DNA of 64,000 bases. It comes from VGSZ01 sp044349155 (GTDB taxonomy: Bacteria; Myxococcota; UBA727; VGSZ01). The notes under the pieces were generated by a model. That model was not told the origin of the DNA, did no database searches, and was given only the letters and a program-made list of their open reading frames with translations. The translations under genes were made by a program, and so were the position numbers. The stretch is from NCBI GenBank assembly GCA_044349155.1, contig JBIKRQ010000002.1, positions 9,532-73,531 on the forward strand. Reading direction: 5' to 3'. This document shows, piece by piece, positions 36,355-44,765 of the stretch (the first letter of the stretch is position 1; the number at the start of each line of letters is the position of its first letter).

Positions 36355-36711
36355 GTGTCTGCACCGTTGTTGGCCACTGCTGCGTTGGATCGCGTGTTTG
36401 GCGCCCTCGCCGACAGCACGCGCCGCGCGATCCTTGCGCGCCTCGCCCACAGCGATGCGTCGGTGAACGACCTCGTCGTGTTGTTCGACATGAGCCAGCC
36501 GGCCATCTCCAAGCACCTCAGGGTGCTCGAAGAGGCGGGCCTCATCTCGCGTTCGCGCAGCGGGCAGTTTCGGCCCTGCCACCTCGAGGCGGCACCCTTG
36601 AAGTCGGCCGATGCCTGGCTCGGCGACTACCGACGCTTCTTCGAGGCCAGCTACGACCAGCTCGCGACCTACCTGCACGAACTGCAACACGCGCCGCGCG
36701 AGGACCAATGA
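36355..36711 (+). CDS. ArsR-family transcriptional regulator
   Basis: 118 residues from a GTG start with GGAG 5 bp upstream. The winged-helix is clear: VFGALADSTRRAILARLAHSDASVNDLV, recognition helix MSQPAISKHLRVLEEAGLISRSRSGQFRPCHLEA. There is no ELCVCDL metal-binding motif, so it belongs to the group that controls SRPBCC/AHSA1 genes rather than metal resistance. The next gene is such an AHSA1 protein, overlapping as ATGA. The regulator likely represses the three-gene unit through the palindrome directly upstream. Confidence 0.95.
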   Translation: MSAPLLATAALDRVFGALADSTRRAILARLAHSDASVNDLVVLFDMSQPAISKHLRVLEEAGLISRSRSGQFRPCHLEAAPLKSADAWLGDYRRFFEASYDQLATYLHELQHAPREDQ

Positions 36712-37211
36712 CCGCCGCCATCACCGCCCACCGCCACGACGACACGCGCACCGTCGTCATCCAGCGTGCTTTCGCCGCCCCCATCGATCTCGTCTTTCGC
36801 GCCCACAGCGAGCCCGCACATCTGCGGCGGTGGTTTGGTCCGCCGGGCTACCCGCTCACGCGCTGCGACGTCGACTTTCGCGTTGGTGGCCGCTTCACCT
36901 TCGCGATGACCGGCCCCGATGGCACGCAGAACCCGCCGTTTGGCGGCACGTATCTCGAGATCGAGCGGCCCTCGCGCATCGTCTACAACAACGGCTTCCT
37001 CGTCGACGGTGCTGACCCACAGCCCGAGCAACAGATGCGCGTCATCATCGACCTCGTTGCCGATGGTGCCCACACCCGCCTCACCATGACGACGGTGTTT
37101 GGTTCGCCGGCCATGTACGCGGAGCACACGTCGCAGGGCTTCATCGAAGGCACGAGCGATGGCATCGAGCAGTTGGCCGACCTGTTGGCAGAGGTGCAGG
37201 TGCAGGCATGA
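36708..37211 (+). CDS. SRPBCC/AHSA1-family protein
   Basis: 167 residues. START-like helix-grip fold: VIQRAFAAPIDLVFRAHSEPAHLRRWFGPPGYPLTRCDVDFRVGGRFTF, then the substrate-cavity strands and LTMTTVFGSPAMYAEHTSQGFIEGTSDGIEQLADLL at the end, the usual Activator-of-Hsp90-homologue-1 layout. These proteins bind small hydrophobic ligands; in ArsR-linked units they are often of unknown substrate. The start overlaps the ArsR stop (ATGA), and its stop overlaps the next ATG, so the three genes are co-translated. Confidence 0.93.
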   Translation: MTAAITAHRHDDTRTVVIQRAFAAPIDLVFRAHSEPAHLRRWFGPPGYPLTRCDVDFRVGGRFTFAMTGPDGTQNPPFGGTYLEIERPSRIVYNNGFLVDGADPQPEQQMRVIIDLVADGAHTRLTMTTVFGSPAMYAEHTSQGFIEGTSDGIEQLADLLAEVQVQA

Positions 37212-38043
37212 CCACCCGCGAACCTGCAGTCACCTCGCGCGATGGCACGCGGCTGGGCGTGTCGGTGCTGGCCCCGGCATCGTCCTCGTCGACGGTGCGT
37301 TTTGTCATCGCGGCTTTGGGCCCATGCCGCAGCTCGCACCGCTGCTGGCGCAGCAGTTCACGGTGGTGCACCACGATCGTCGCGGCCGCGGCACCACGGG
37401 GGCAGGCAACAGTGCCTGGTCGATCGAGCGCGAGATCGAAGACATCGAAGCCCTCGTTGAAGTGGCACGCCGCGAGAGCGGTCACGACGACGTCTGCCTG
37501 TACGGCACCTCATCGGGCGCGATGTTGGTGGCGCGTGCGGTGGCTGCTGGTGTGCGTGTGAAGAAGCTGGCGATGCACGAACCTCCGCTCAGCCTCGACG
37601 GCACGCACTACCCGAAGCCCGCCGACTACATCGCGCAGATCGACGCGTTGCTGAAGAACAACGATCCCCTCGGTGCCTCGAAGTTGTTCCTCCGCGTCGT
37701 CGGTGTGCCGGCGTTTGCCGCGTTCATGATGATGCTGGTGCCGCCGGTGCGCCGGAACATGAGCTCGTGTGGGCCGACGTTGCCGCACGACTTCGCGATC
37801 CTCGGCGACACCCAACGTGGTTGCCCCATGCCCGCCGAGATCGTCGAGATGTTGGGACGTATCGCGGTGCCCACGCTCACCATCGTTGGTGGCAAGAGCC
37901 CGGCCTACATGCACCACGCGGTCAAACGCGTCGGCGAGCTGGTGCAACAGCCAGTGCCCACCGTCGTCGCCGCGGGACAAGACCACAACATCGCGGCGAA
38001 GGCCGCAGCGCCGGTGTTGTCGTCGTTCTTTGCCGCTGCGTAA
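37208..38043 (+). pseudogene. Alpha/beta hydrolase, frameshifted near its N-terminus
   Basis: The ATG at 37208 overlaps the upstream stop (ATGA) and starts MTTREPAVTSRDGTRLGVSV, a typical N-terminus. The natural continuation GAGPGIVLVDGAF is in another frame from 37264 on. Reading from the ATG therefore ends soon after, while the remaining ~260 residues of the hydrolase continue to 38043. A missing base between about 37256 and 37264 explains this. The rest has an intact nucleophile elbow (YGTSSGAML) and a late His (GQDHNIAA). It may be a real inactivation, a recent mutation or an assembly error. Confidence 0.8.
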
Positions 38044-38061
38044 GTGCGAAATGGGCTGCGC

Positions 38062-38934
38062 TCAGACGAGCCAGCCCACCACCGTCAGCACCGTCGTCAG
38101 CAGCAGCAGTTGTGCGGTTTTGCCCAACAGTGGATTGAGGGCGGGGCCGTCGGTGGTCCACACCGCGCGCGTCGTCGTGACCGCTTTGGGGATCGCCAAC
38201 AGCACCAGCAATGCGGCGGTGTGCCCCTGCTGCACACCGACGGCGATCGGCAGCGCCATCCCGACGACAACGCACACCAGATACTCAACGCGCACGAAGC
38301 GCGGACCAAAGCGCACCGCCAGCGTCTTCTTGTTGGCACCCACGTCGGTGTGCCGATCGCGCAGGTTGTTCACGACGAGGATCGCGGTCGACAACAAACC
38401 CGGCGAGAGCCCAACGATCACCGCGGGCCAAGACAGCTGCAACGTCTGCACGTACACGGTGCCCGCCACAGCGACGGGGCCGAAGAACACGAGCACGAAC
38501 ACATCGCCCAGGCCGAGGTAGCCCAGCGGCTTTGGCCCGCCCGTGTACAGCACGCCCGACAGCACCGACAGCACGCCGATGACGACGACAGGCCAGCCGC
38601 CGCGCCACACCAGGTACGTGCCAAACACCACGGCGACCGCGAAGGCGATGATGAACGCGGTGCGCATCGTGCTCGGCGCCACGAGCCCCGCCTGCGTGGC
38701 GCGTCGGGGGCCCACGCGCTCCTCGGTGTCAGCGCCATTTTTGAAGTCGAAGTAGTCGTTGGCGTAGTCGGTGCCGACCTTGATCGCCAACGCGCCGCAG
38801 ATGGCACACAGGGCCGCGACGAGGTGAAAGCCGCCTTCGCTGACGGCCACGGCCACGCCCAGCAGCACCGGCGCAATCGCCGCGGGCAGGGTGCGTGGAC
38901 GCGCGGCCTCGAAGAAAATCGCTGCGGTGTTCAT
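38062..38934 (-). CDS. menA: 1,4-dihydroxy-2-naphthoate polyprenyltransferase
   Basis: 290 residues, membrane-bound UbiA family with about eight helices. It attaches the isoprenoid tail to DHNA, giving demethylmenaquinone. The first Asp-rich motif is KVGTDYANDYFDFKNGADT (NDxxD), the second VNNLRDRHTDVGANKKT (DxxxD), each followed by a helix; both bind the Mg2+-diphosphate. The start at 38934 (MNTAAIFFEAARPRTLPA) is 5 bp from the menH stop. It converges on the hydrolase at 38043. Confidence 0.96.
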   Translation of the reverse strand: MNTAAIFFEAARPRTLPAAIAPVLLGVAVAVSEGGFHLVAALCAICGALAIKVGTDYANDYFDFKNGADTEERVGPRRATQAGLVAPSTMRTAFIIAFAVAVVFGTYLVWRGGWPVVVIGVLSVLSGVLYTGGPKPLGYLGLGDVFVLVFFGPVAVAGTVYVQTLQLSWPAVIVGLSPGLLSTAILVVNNLRDRHTDVGANKKTLAVRFGPRFVRVEYLVCVVVGMALPIAVGVQQGHTAALLVLLAIPKAVTTTRAVWTTDGPALNPLLGKTAQLLLLTTVLTVVGWLV

Positions 38935-38939
38935 TCGCT

Positions 38940-39704
38940 TCACCCGTTGATCACGTCGACGATCGCTTGCGGCGCCAACAGCGGCAGCGCATGCCCCACA
39001 CCAGCAACACGGTGCAGCCGCGCACGCGCCCCCAGCAGCGACGTCAAGCGTTCGCCCGCGGCCACATAGGGCGCATCGAGCGCACCCACCACCAAGTCGA
39101 CGCGGATGTCGTTCCGCAACTGTGTCACCCGCGACCACAACGACGGCATGCGCGCCACCGACAACCCCCGCTGCCAATGGGCCCGCGTCGCGGTGAAGGC
39201 CAGCGCACGACGCTGACGCGCGGCCAACCACGTGGGCATCTCTGTGTGCTGTTGCAGGTCGGCAAACATCGGCAGCTGCCAGAAGTTGGCGAGAAAGCGC
39301 GCAGGATCGCTCTGCAGTTCGGCAGCGCGTTCGTCGTCGACAGCGCAGCGGCGGTCGCGCTCACCAGGCTCGGCCGCATCGTCGATGCCCGCCGTCCCCG
39401 ACACCAGCACCAGCCGATCCACCTGCTCGCACCACACCGCACGCAACAGCACGGTGGCCAACGCGAGCCGCGCGCCAAGCGAGTAGCCCACCAACGTGAT
39501 CGGGCCCTTCACGCGGGCCAACTGCTCAGCGATGCGATCCAGCGCGACGGTGAACAGGTCGTCGACGTCGATGCTCACGTCAGCACTGTCGAGCACATCG
39601 CCATGGCCGGGCAGATCGAAGGCCGCGGTGTTCAGCACCGACGCGCGCAGCGTGTGCCAGTCCGACGCCGCACCATGCGAGCCATGCAACAACACCACCG
39701 TCAC
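38940..39704 (-). CDS. menH: SHCHC synthase (MenH)
   Basis: 254 residues from GTG 39704, overlapping the menD stop as GTGA; the in-frame ATG at 39728 would lie inside menD. Alpha/beta hydrolase fold: VVLLHGSHGAASDWHTL, FDLPGHGDV, the nucleophile elbow VGYSLGARLAL (Ser in GYSLG) and the late GVGHALPLL with the catalytic His. MenH removes pyruvate from SEPHCHC to give SHCHC. The operon position between menD and menA supports the assignment, since sequence alone does not separate MenH from many other hydrolases. Confidence 0.9.
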   Translation of the reverse strand: MTVVLLHGSHGAASDWHTLRASVLNTAAFDLPGHGDVLDSADVSIDVDDLFTVALDRIAEQLARVKGPITLVGYSLGARLALATVLLRAVWCEQVDRLVLVSGTAGIDDAAEPGERDRRCAVDDERAAELQSDPARFLANFWQLPMFADLQQHTEMPTWLAARQRRALAFTATRAHWQRGLSVARMPSLWSRVTQLRNDIRVDLVVGALDAPYVAAGERLTSLLGARARLHRVAGVGHALPLLAPQAIVDVING

Positions 39705-41473
39705 AGCAGCCCCTCCGGCTGTTTCCACGTCGACAACACTGCATCACACGCCGCCGCCACCGCCGCATCGAGCTGCTGGTGCAGCACCACGTTGTCTGCC
39801 CGCACCGTGCACACTTCGATGAGTTCAGGACGCGTTGGTGCCTGTGTCAGTAGGGCGGTCAACGTCGACACATCGCTCACCACGCGGGTGGTCATGCCCA
39901 TGCCGGCGGCGATCTTCGCGAGCGAAAACGTGTGCGGCGTATCGAAGTAGCGCTCGACCAGGTCGCGGCTCGCACCGGCCACAGGCAGGAACGAGAAGAT
40001 CCCCCCACCGCCATTATTGACGACGACGATCCGCACCGGCGCCTGCGCCTGCTGCGTCGCCGCAATGCCGCCCAGGTCGTGCAAGCTCGCGAGGTCGCCC
40101 ACAAACGCCGTCGTCGGCCGCTTCGACGCCAGGCACGCACCAAGCGCGGTAGCGATGGTGCCGTCGATGCCCGACACGCCACGGTTCGTGATCACGACGA
40201 CGTCGTCGGCCACGCGACGCGCGTAGCGGTCGGCATCACGCACCGGCATGCTGTTGCCCAACAACACCACTTCGCCCGCGCGCAGCGTCGACAACACCGT
40301 GCGCGCCACCGTGGGCTCGGTGAGCCCCGCCGTCTCCAGCACGTCGTCGACCGCACGACCAACGCGCTGTTGCAGTGCCTGCACCAGCGGCGTCAACGAC
40401 GAGCGGTGGATGCGGTTGGTCATCACCTTCGGCCACTGTCGCGCGGGCACGACAGCCACAACGTCGACGCGGCCCTCTGGATCGCGCACCCGCACACCAC
40501 TGCGCAGTTGCACCACAGGGGTGCTGCGCGGCAGACCAGCGATGAAGCGTTGGCCGGTTTCCTCGGTGAGCGTGCCGCCAATCCACAACACCACGTCGGG
40601 GCACAGCGTCGTCGACAACGCCTTCACCACCGCGCCATGGCGCAACGCGGTTGATGGCAGCACCACACCGCCCACGTCTTCGGCGCGCAAGCCACTCGTC
40701 ACGTCGAGCACCACGGGCCAGCGCAACGACGACAACGCTTGTGCTGCGAAGCCGCGATCGCCCACTGGCAGTGCGCCACACACCACGAGAGCCCGCTGCT
40801 TCTCGAACAGCGCGCTGCGCAGGATGTTGAAAGTGTCTTCGTTGTTGTCGTCGTCGTGAGCGTCGTCGACGGCGGCGTGCTTCGTCGATGTGCACTGATG
40901 CGCAGCTGCGGGTTCAAGCGGTTTGCTGAAACGCACGTTCACGTGCACCGGGCCGCGGGCCGCACCATGCAGGTGGTGCAAGCCGACGTGGAGGTCGTTG
41001 TCGTCGTCGTGGCGCGTGCGCACCGACTCCGACGGGGCTGCAAGGTCCACCACCGCACGACACGGACCAGCCAACAACGGCGGTTGGTGCAGCGTTTGGT
41101 TGGCACCGGTGTTGATCAGGCTGTGGGGGCGATCGGCGGTCACCGCCACCCACGGCAGTTCGTCGGCGTCGGCTTCGCAGGCAGCAGGCAACAGGTTGGC
41201 CACCGCGGTGCCCGACGTCGTCACGATCGCCGCAGTCACACCAATGTGGGCCGCACCCACCGCCGCAAAACCCGCGACGCGCTCATCGATGAGCACCGTG
41301 GTCGTCGTGCGCGCACGTTGCAGCGCAAACACCAGCGGCGTGCTGCGTGAACCCGGGCAGACAAACACGTGCTCAACACCGTGGGCTGCAATGGCCGCAA
41401 CCACGTCGTCAGCACGGTCGGCGTTTCGTTGGCGGACCTCGTCGATGCGATCTGCGCCGGGCACGTCGCTCAT
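39701..41473 (-). CDS. menD: SEPHCHC synthase (MenD)
   Basis: 590 residues, ThDP-dependent enzyme that joins isochorismate and the succinic-semialdehyde unit from 2-oxoglutarate. Diagnostic stretches: HVFVCPGSRSTPLVFAL at the N-terminus, VDERVAGFAAVGAAHIG, TTSGTAVANLLPAACEA, HVNVRFSKPLEP, and the C-terminal cofactor region GNSMPVRDADRYA with NRGVSGIDGTIATALG and GDLASLHDLGG / NNGGGGIFSFLPV (GD...NN ThDP fold motif). Start and stop overlap both neighbours by 4 bp, so it is translated as part of a polycistron. Confidence 0.97.
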   Translation of the reverse strand: MSDVPGADRIDEVRQRNADRADDVVAAIAAHGVEHVFVCPGSRSTPLVFALQRARTTTTVLIDERVAGFAAVGAAHIGVTAAIVTTSGTAVANLLPAACEADADELPWVAVTADRPHSLINTGANQTLHQPPLLAGPCRAVVDLAAPSESVRTRHDDDNDLHVGLHHLHGAARGPVHVNVRFSKPLEPAAAHQCTSTKHAAVDDAHDDDNNEDTFNILRSALFEKQRALVVCGALPVGDRGFAAQALSSLRWPVVLDVTSGLRAEDVGGVVLPSTALRHGAVVKALSTTLCPDVVLWIGGTLTEETGQRFIAGLPRSTPVVQLRSGVRVRDPEGRVDVVAVVPARQWPKVMTNRIHRSSLTPLVQALQQRVGRAVDDVLETAGLTEPTVARTVLSTLRAGEVVLLGNSMPVRDADRYARRVADDVVVITNRGVSGIDGTIATALGACLASKRPTTAFVGDLASLHDLGGIAATQQAQAPVRIVVVNNGGGGIFSFLPVAGASRDLVERYFDTPHTFSLAKIAAGMGMTTRVVSDVSTLTALLTQAPTRPELIEVCTVRADNVVLHQQLDAAVAAACDAVLSTWKQPEGLL

Positions 41474-42828
41474 CGCCTGGCCCCCATCACCTCAGCGACA
41501 ACGTCGAGCACCAGGCTCGACTTCTTCTCGAGCTCGAGCCATTCGCGCGCCGGTTCAGCGCCGGCCACCAGGCCGCCACCAGCGAACACGTCGACGACAC
41601 CATCGTGGCTGCTGCCACAGCGCAGGGCCACCGTGAGGTGTTCGCCGTCGTCGTCGGCCACGCCAACAAAGCCGGCGTACAAGCCGCGCTCAAACGGCTC
41701 GAGCTGCGCAATCACCTCGACGGCCTCGGCGCGTGGTGTGCCGGCCACAGCGGGCGTTGGGTGCAGGCGCGAAAACACGGGGGCGGCGTGCAACAGCTCG
41801 GCGTGAATCGGGGTGTGCAAATGCTGCACGCGACCCAGACGCACAATCTCCGGACCCGCAGGCACGTCGAGGCGCCGGCTCACGGGCTGCAGGGCTGCGA
41901 CGATTGCATCGACCACCGCAGCGTGCTCGCGGCGCTCTTTGCCGTCTTCGCGCAGGCGGGCGGCCAACGCATCGTCGTCGTCACGGGTGCTGCCGCGCGG
42001 GGCGGTGCCGGCCAACGCATCCACATCGAGCGACGTCTTCGTGCGCACACACAAGCGCTCGGGGGAGCAGCCGAAGAAGGCATCGCCGTCGCTGTTGACG
42101 ACGAGATAGGCCATGCCGCGCTGCTCTTTGGCCAGCAGTCCACGCAACACCGCGACGTGTTGGTGCGCCTCGAGTGCGCCGGTCTGCAACGTCGTCTTGC
42201 GCGCGAGCACGACCTTCTCGACGTCGCCACGGGCAAATGCCGCGAGCGCTGCCTGCACAGCCACAGCATGCTCTGCCTGGTCGGGGGCATCGGTGCGCAG
42301 CAGCGTGGTCGTTGCGGTTGGCGCGGTCGTCGTGGTCGTGCGGGCAACCATCGCCTGCAGCACCGTCGTCAAGCGCGCGATCGTCGTCGAGGTGGCTCCT
42401 GCGAGGTCAACACCGAGCACCGCGTGGCTGCTGCCCGTGCGCTGCTGCAGCCACAAGCGTGGCGCCCACACCGTGCGCGTGGGGCGCGCAGCACGAAACG
42501 GCACCGCGACGACGAGCCGGCGCCCCGGATGCCCGTGCAACAAGCGCGCGATGGCCTGCTCGGCAGCAAGGGCAGAGCCGTCGTTGTCAGCCCGCGCATC
42601 GTTCACGACGTCGAAGCCGACGAAGAAGCTGCCGCGGTTGCTGTCGATCTCGCCCGCAGCCAGATGCGCAAAACGCTCGCCGCCGCACGGTGCCGTGGCG
42701 TCGAGCACGTCGAGGAGGGTGGCCACGGGCAGGCGGCCGACGAGGTCGATGGTGCACACGCCCGAGGCGCCGTCGTGCAGGCGACGCAACAACCGGTGGG
42801 CGGCGTCGACGACGGCGGGGTCGGTCAT
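41470..42828 (-). CDS. menF: Isochorismate synthase
   Basis: 452 residues, chorismate-binding family; converts chorismate to isochorismate at the entry to the menaquinone branch. Conserved parts: FARGDVEKVVLARKTTL, FFGCSPERLCVRT, LAGTAPRGSTRDDDDALA, LREDGKERREHAAVVDAIVAAL, LGRVQHLHTPIHAEL, LHPTPAVAGTPRAEAVEVI, ERGLYAGFVGVAD and FAGGGLVAGAEPAREWLE. The Arg, Glu and Lys residues of the family active site are in these blocks. It overlaps menG and menD by 4 bp each. Confidence 0.96.
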   Translation of the reverse strand: MTDPAVVDAAHRLLRRLHDGASGVCTIDLVGRLPVATLLDVLDATAPCGGERFAHLAAGEIDSNRGSFFVGFDVVNDARADNDGSALAAEQAIARLLHGHPGRRLVVAVPFRAARPTRTVWAPRLWLQQRTGSSHAVLGVDLAGATSTTIARLTTVLQAMVARTTTTTAPTATTTLLRTDAPDQAEHAVAVQAALAAFARGDVEKVVLARKTTLQTGALEAHQHVAVLRGLLAKEQRGMAYLVVNSDGDAFFGCSPERLCVRTKTSLDVDALAGTAPRGSTRDDDDALAARLREDGKERREHAAVVDAIVAALQPVSRRLDVPAGPEIVRLGRVQHLHTPIHAELLHAAPVFSRLHPTPAVAGTPRAEAVEVIAQLEPFERGLYAGFVGVADDDGEHLTVALRCGSSHDGVVDVFAGGGLVAGAEPAREWLELEKKSSLVLDVVAEVMGARR

Positions 42829-43595
42829 GTGGCGTCTTTCGGGCGGGTGCCGCGGTACAGGGTGACTGCACCAAAGGTGAGGGGCTCAAAGCCCACGTCG
42901 ACAAAGCCTGCCTGTTTCAGCACGTCGGCGAAAGCATCGCCCGCCGGAAAGCTGCTGATGGTTTCGTCGAGGTACTGGTAGGCGCTCGTGTCACCGGCGA
43001 GCAGGCCGCCAATCTTTGGCAGAATGCGTCGACGGTACAGGCGATACACCGGCCCAAACACCGCACCCTGCGGCTCAGAAAACTCGAGCACCAAAATGCT
43101 GCCGCCCGGCTTCAGCGTGTGCAGCATCGAGCGCAGGCCCAGCAGCGTGTCGCCCACGTTGCGGATACCAAACGAGATGGTGACGACGTCGAAATCGACA
43201 TACGCCGACAGCTCACGCGCATCGCCGGTGTGCAGCTGCACGCGATCCTGCAGGCTGGCTTTGCTCACCTTGGTGCGGCCGTGGGCCAGCATGCCCGTCG
43301 ACACGTCGACGCCGACCACTTCCTTCACGCGCGCATCGTGCGCCATCGCGATCGCGAGGTCGGCGGTCCCCGTCGCCACGTCGAGCACGCGCAGCGAGGC
43401 CGGTGCCGCCGCGGGCAACCGCGCGAGCAGGCGTTGGCGCCAACCCACATCCAGGCGCATCGACAACACGCGGTTGGCGAGGTCGTAGCGGGCGGCAATG
43501 CCGTCGAACATGGTGTCGACGTGATCGCGCGACGGACCAGGAGGCACCATCGCCGTCGACGTCATCGAACTGGTTTGCAGCTGTTGCTCGCTCAT
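42825..43595 (-). CDS. menG: Demethylmenaquinone methyltransferase
   Basis: 256 residues from ATG 43595, overlapping the aroF stop by ATGA. Class I SAM-dependent methyltransferase of the UbiE/MenG family: the MFDGIAARYDLANRVLSMRLDVGWRQ start, VLDVATGTADLAI (SAM-binding loop), VVGVDVSTGMLAHG, DARELSAYVDFDVVTISFGIRNV, and LKPGGSILVLEFSEPQG. It carries out the last step, methylation of demethylmenaquinone. Often named ubiE; the men setting supports menG. Confidence 0.96.
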   Translation of the reverse strand: MSEQQLQTSSMTSTAMVPPGPSRDHVDTMFDGIAARYDLANRVLSMRLDVGWRQRLLARLPAAAPASLRVLDVATGTADLAIAMAHDARVKEVVGVDVSTGMLAHGRTKVSKASLQDRVQLHTGDARELSAYVDFDVVTISFGIRNVGDTLLGLRSMLHTLKPGGSILVLEFSEPQGAVFGPVYRLYRRRILPKIGGLLAGDTSAYQYLDETISSFPAGDAFADVLKQAGFVDVGFEPLTFGAVTLYRGTRPKDAT

Positions 43596-44608
43596 CGCGC
43601 CACCTCGAAGGTTCGGCCGAACGCGGGCGCCATCGCCTTCAACTGGGCGAGCAACGCGGCAAAGCCAGCGACGTCGAGGGCCTGGTGGCCATCGCTCTTG
43701 GCCTCGTGGGGCGCGTCGTGCACCTCGACGATGATGCCGTCGGCCCCGGCAGCAATGCCCGCGAGGGCCAGCGGTGCCACCATCTTCGGGTCGCCCGCGG
43801 CGTGCGACGGATCGACAATCACCGGCAGGCGGCTTTTGAGCTTGAGCCACGCGATCGCCGCGACGTCGAGGGTGAAGCGCGTGTGCTGCTCGAAGGTGCG
43901 AATGCCGCGCTCACACAAAATCACCGACTCGTTGCCCGCCGCCATGATGTGTTCAGCGCTGCCGAGCAATTCGTCGGCGGTGGTGCCAAAGCCGCGCTTG
44001 AGCAGCACCGGCACGCGCGTTTCGCCCACGGCCTTCAGCAGCGCGAAGTTCTGCATGTTGCGCGCGCCAATCTGCAGGCAGTCGGCACGGCTGGCGACGG
44101 CGTCGACGTCGGCGGGGCTCACCACTTCGGTGAACACGGGGCGCCCGGTTTTCTCGCGCGCGGTCGCCAACAGCTCGAGACCCGCACGCCCCAGGCCCTG
44201 AAAGCTGTAGGGGCTCGTGCGCGGCTTGTACGCACCACCGCGCAACGCATGGGCGCCAGCAGCGACGACGGCGTCGGTGATGCGCGCGGTCTGCTCGGGG
44301 GTTTCCACCGCGCACGGCCCGGCAATCACAATCAAGCCAGAGCCACCCACGTCGACGTTGCCCACCTTCACGGTGCGCGGTCCGCTCAACACGTTCGAGG
44401 CCAACGGCCACGCGGGCGCTTTGCGGTGCACGGCGACGACGTCGGCTGCAGCACGACAGCGTTCGGCGAGGGCATCGTTGTCGGTGAGCAGCAGGGCGGG
44501 AATCGAGCCCTGCAGCGTGACCACGTCGACGCCGTCAGCGTGCAGCCGCGCTGCAAGGGCCACTGCTGCATCCGCGTTGCGAGAAACCACGACCATCCTG
44601 GCTGCCAT
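43592..44608 (-). CDS. aroF: 3-deoxy-7-phosphoheptulonate (DAHP) synthase, type I-beta
   Basis: 338 residues, the size of type I-beta enzymes with an N-terminal ferredoxin-like regulatory part (about 1-75). The barrel has VIAGPCAVETPEQTARI, LRGGAYKPRTSPYSFQGLG, FTEVVSPADVDAVA, DCLQIGARNMQNFALLKAVG, VLLKRGFGTTADELLGSAEHI, ILCERGIRTFEQHTRFTLDVAAI, VIVDPSHAAGDPKMV and IIVEVHDAPHEAKSDGHQAL. It condenses phosphoenolpyruvate and erythrose-4-phosphate, the first step to chorismate. ATG 44608 has GGAAGG upstream; an ATG at 44596 (MVVVSRNADAA) is closer to the usual family start. It heads the aroF-menG-F-D-H-A operon. Confidence 0.96.
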   Translation of the reverse strand: MAARMVVVSRNADAAVALAARLHADGVDVVTLQGSIPALLLTDNDALAERCRAAADVVAVHRKAPAWPLASNVLSGPRTVKVGNVDVGGSGLIVIAGPCAVETPEQTARITDAVVAAGAHALRGGAYKPRTSPYSFQGLGRAGLELLATAREKTGRPVFTEVVSPADVDAVASRADCLQIGARNMQNFALLKAVGETRVPVLLKRGFGTTADELLGSAEHIMAAGNESVILCERGIRTFEQHTRFTLDVAAIAWLKLKSRLPVIVDPSHAAGDPKMVAPLALAGIAAGADGIIVEVHDAPHEAKSDGHQALDVAGFAALLAQLKAMAPAFGRTFEVAR

Positions 44609-44640
44609 GGCTGCCTTCCGCTGGTCACGCCAGCTTTACG

Positions 44641-44658
44641 GTTCAAGACGTTCTGAAC
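44641..44658. promoter_or_regulatory. Imperfect palindrome upstream of the aroF-men operon
   Basis: GTTCAAGACGTTCTGAAC matches its reverse complement at 14 of 18 positions, 33 bp before the aroF ATG. It could be an operator for the operon. A second, perfect 12-bp palindrome GGTCTGCAGACC lies at 44736-44747. Nothing else is evident between 44609 and 44765. Confidence 0.4.
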
Positions 44659-44765
44659 TCTCATGTAGCGAAGAGGGTCGGGGCCGTCCACAGCGACGTG
44701 ACGCGGCGCTGGATCCGCGTCGTGTACCCACATGTGGTCTGCAGACCTACAAGCCCCGCAGACCT

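Noticed and set aside
35995..38043. Integrated mobile element between the men blocks
   Set aside because: No integrase, transposase, direct repeats or target-site duplications were seen at the edges; it may be an old insertion or a rearrangement.
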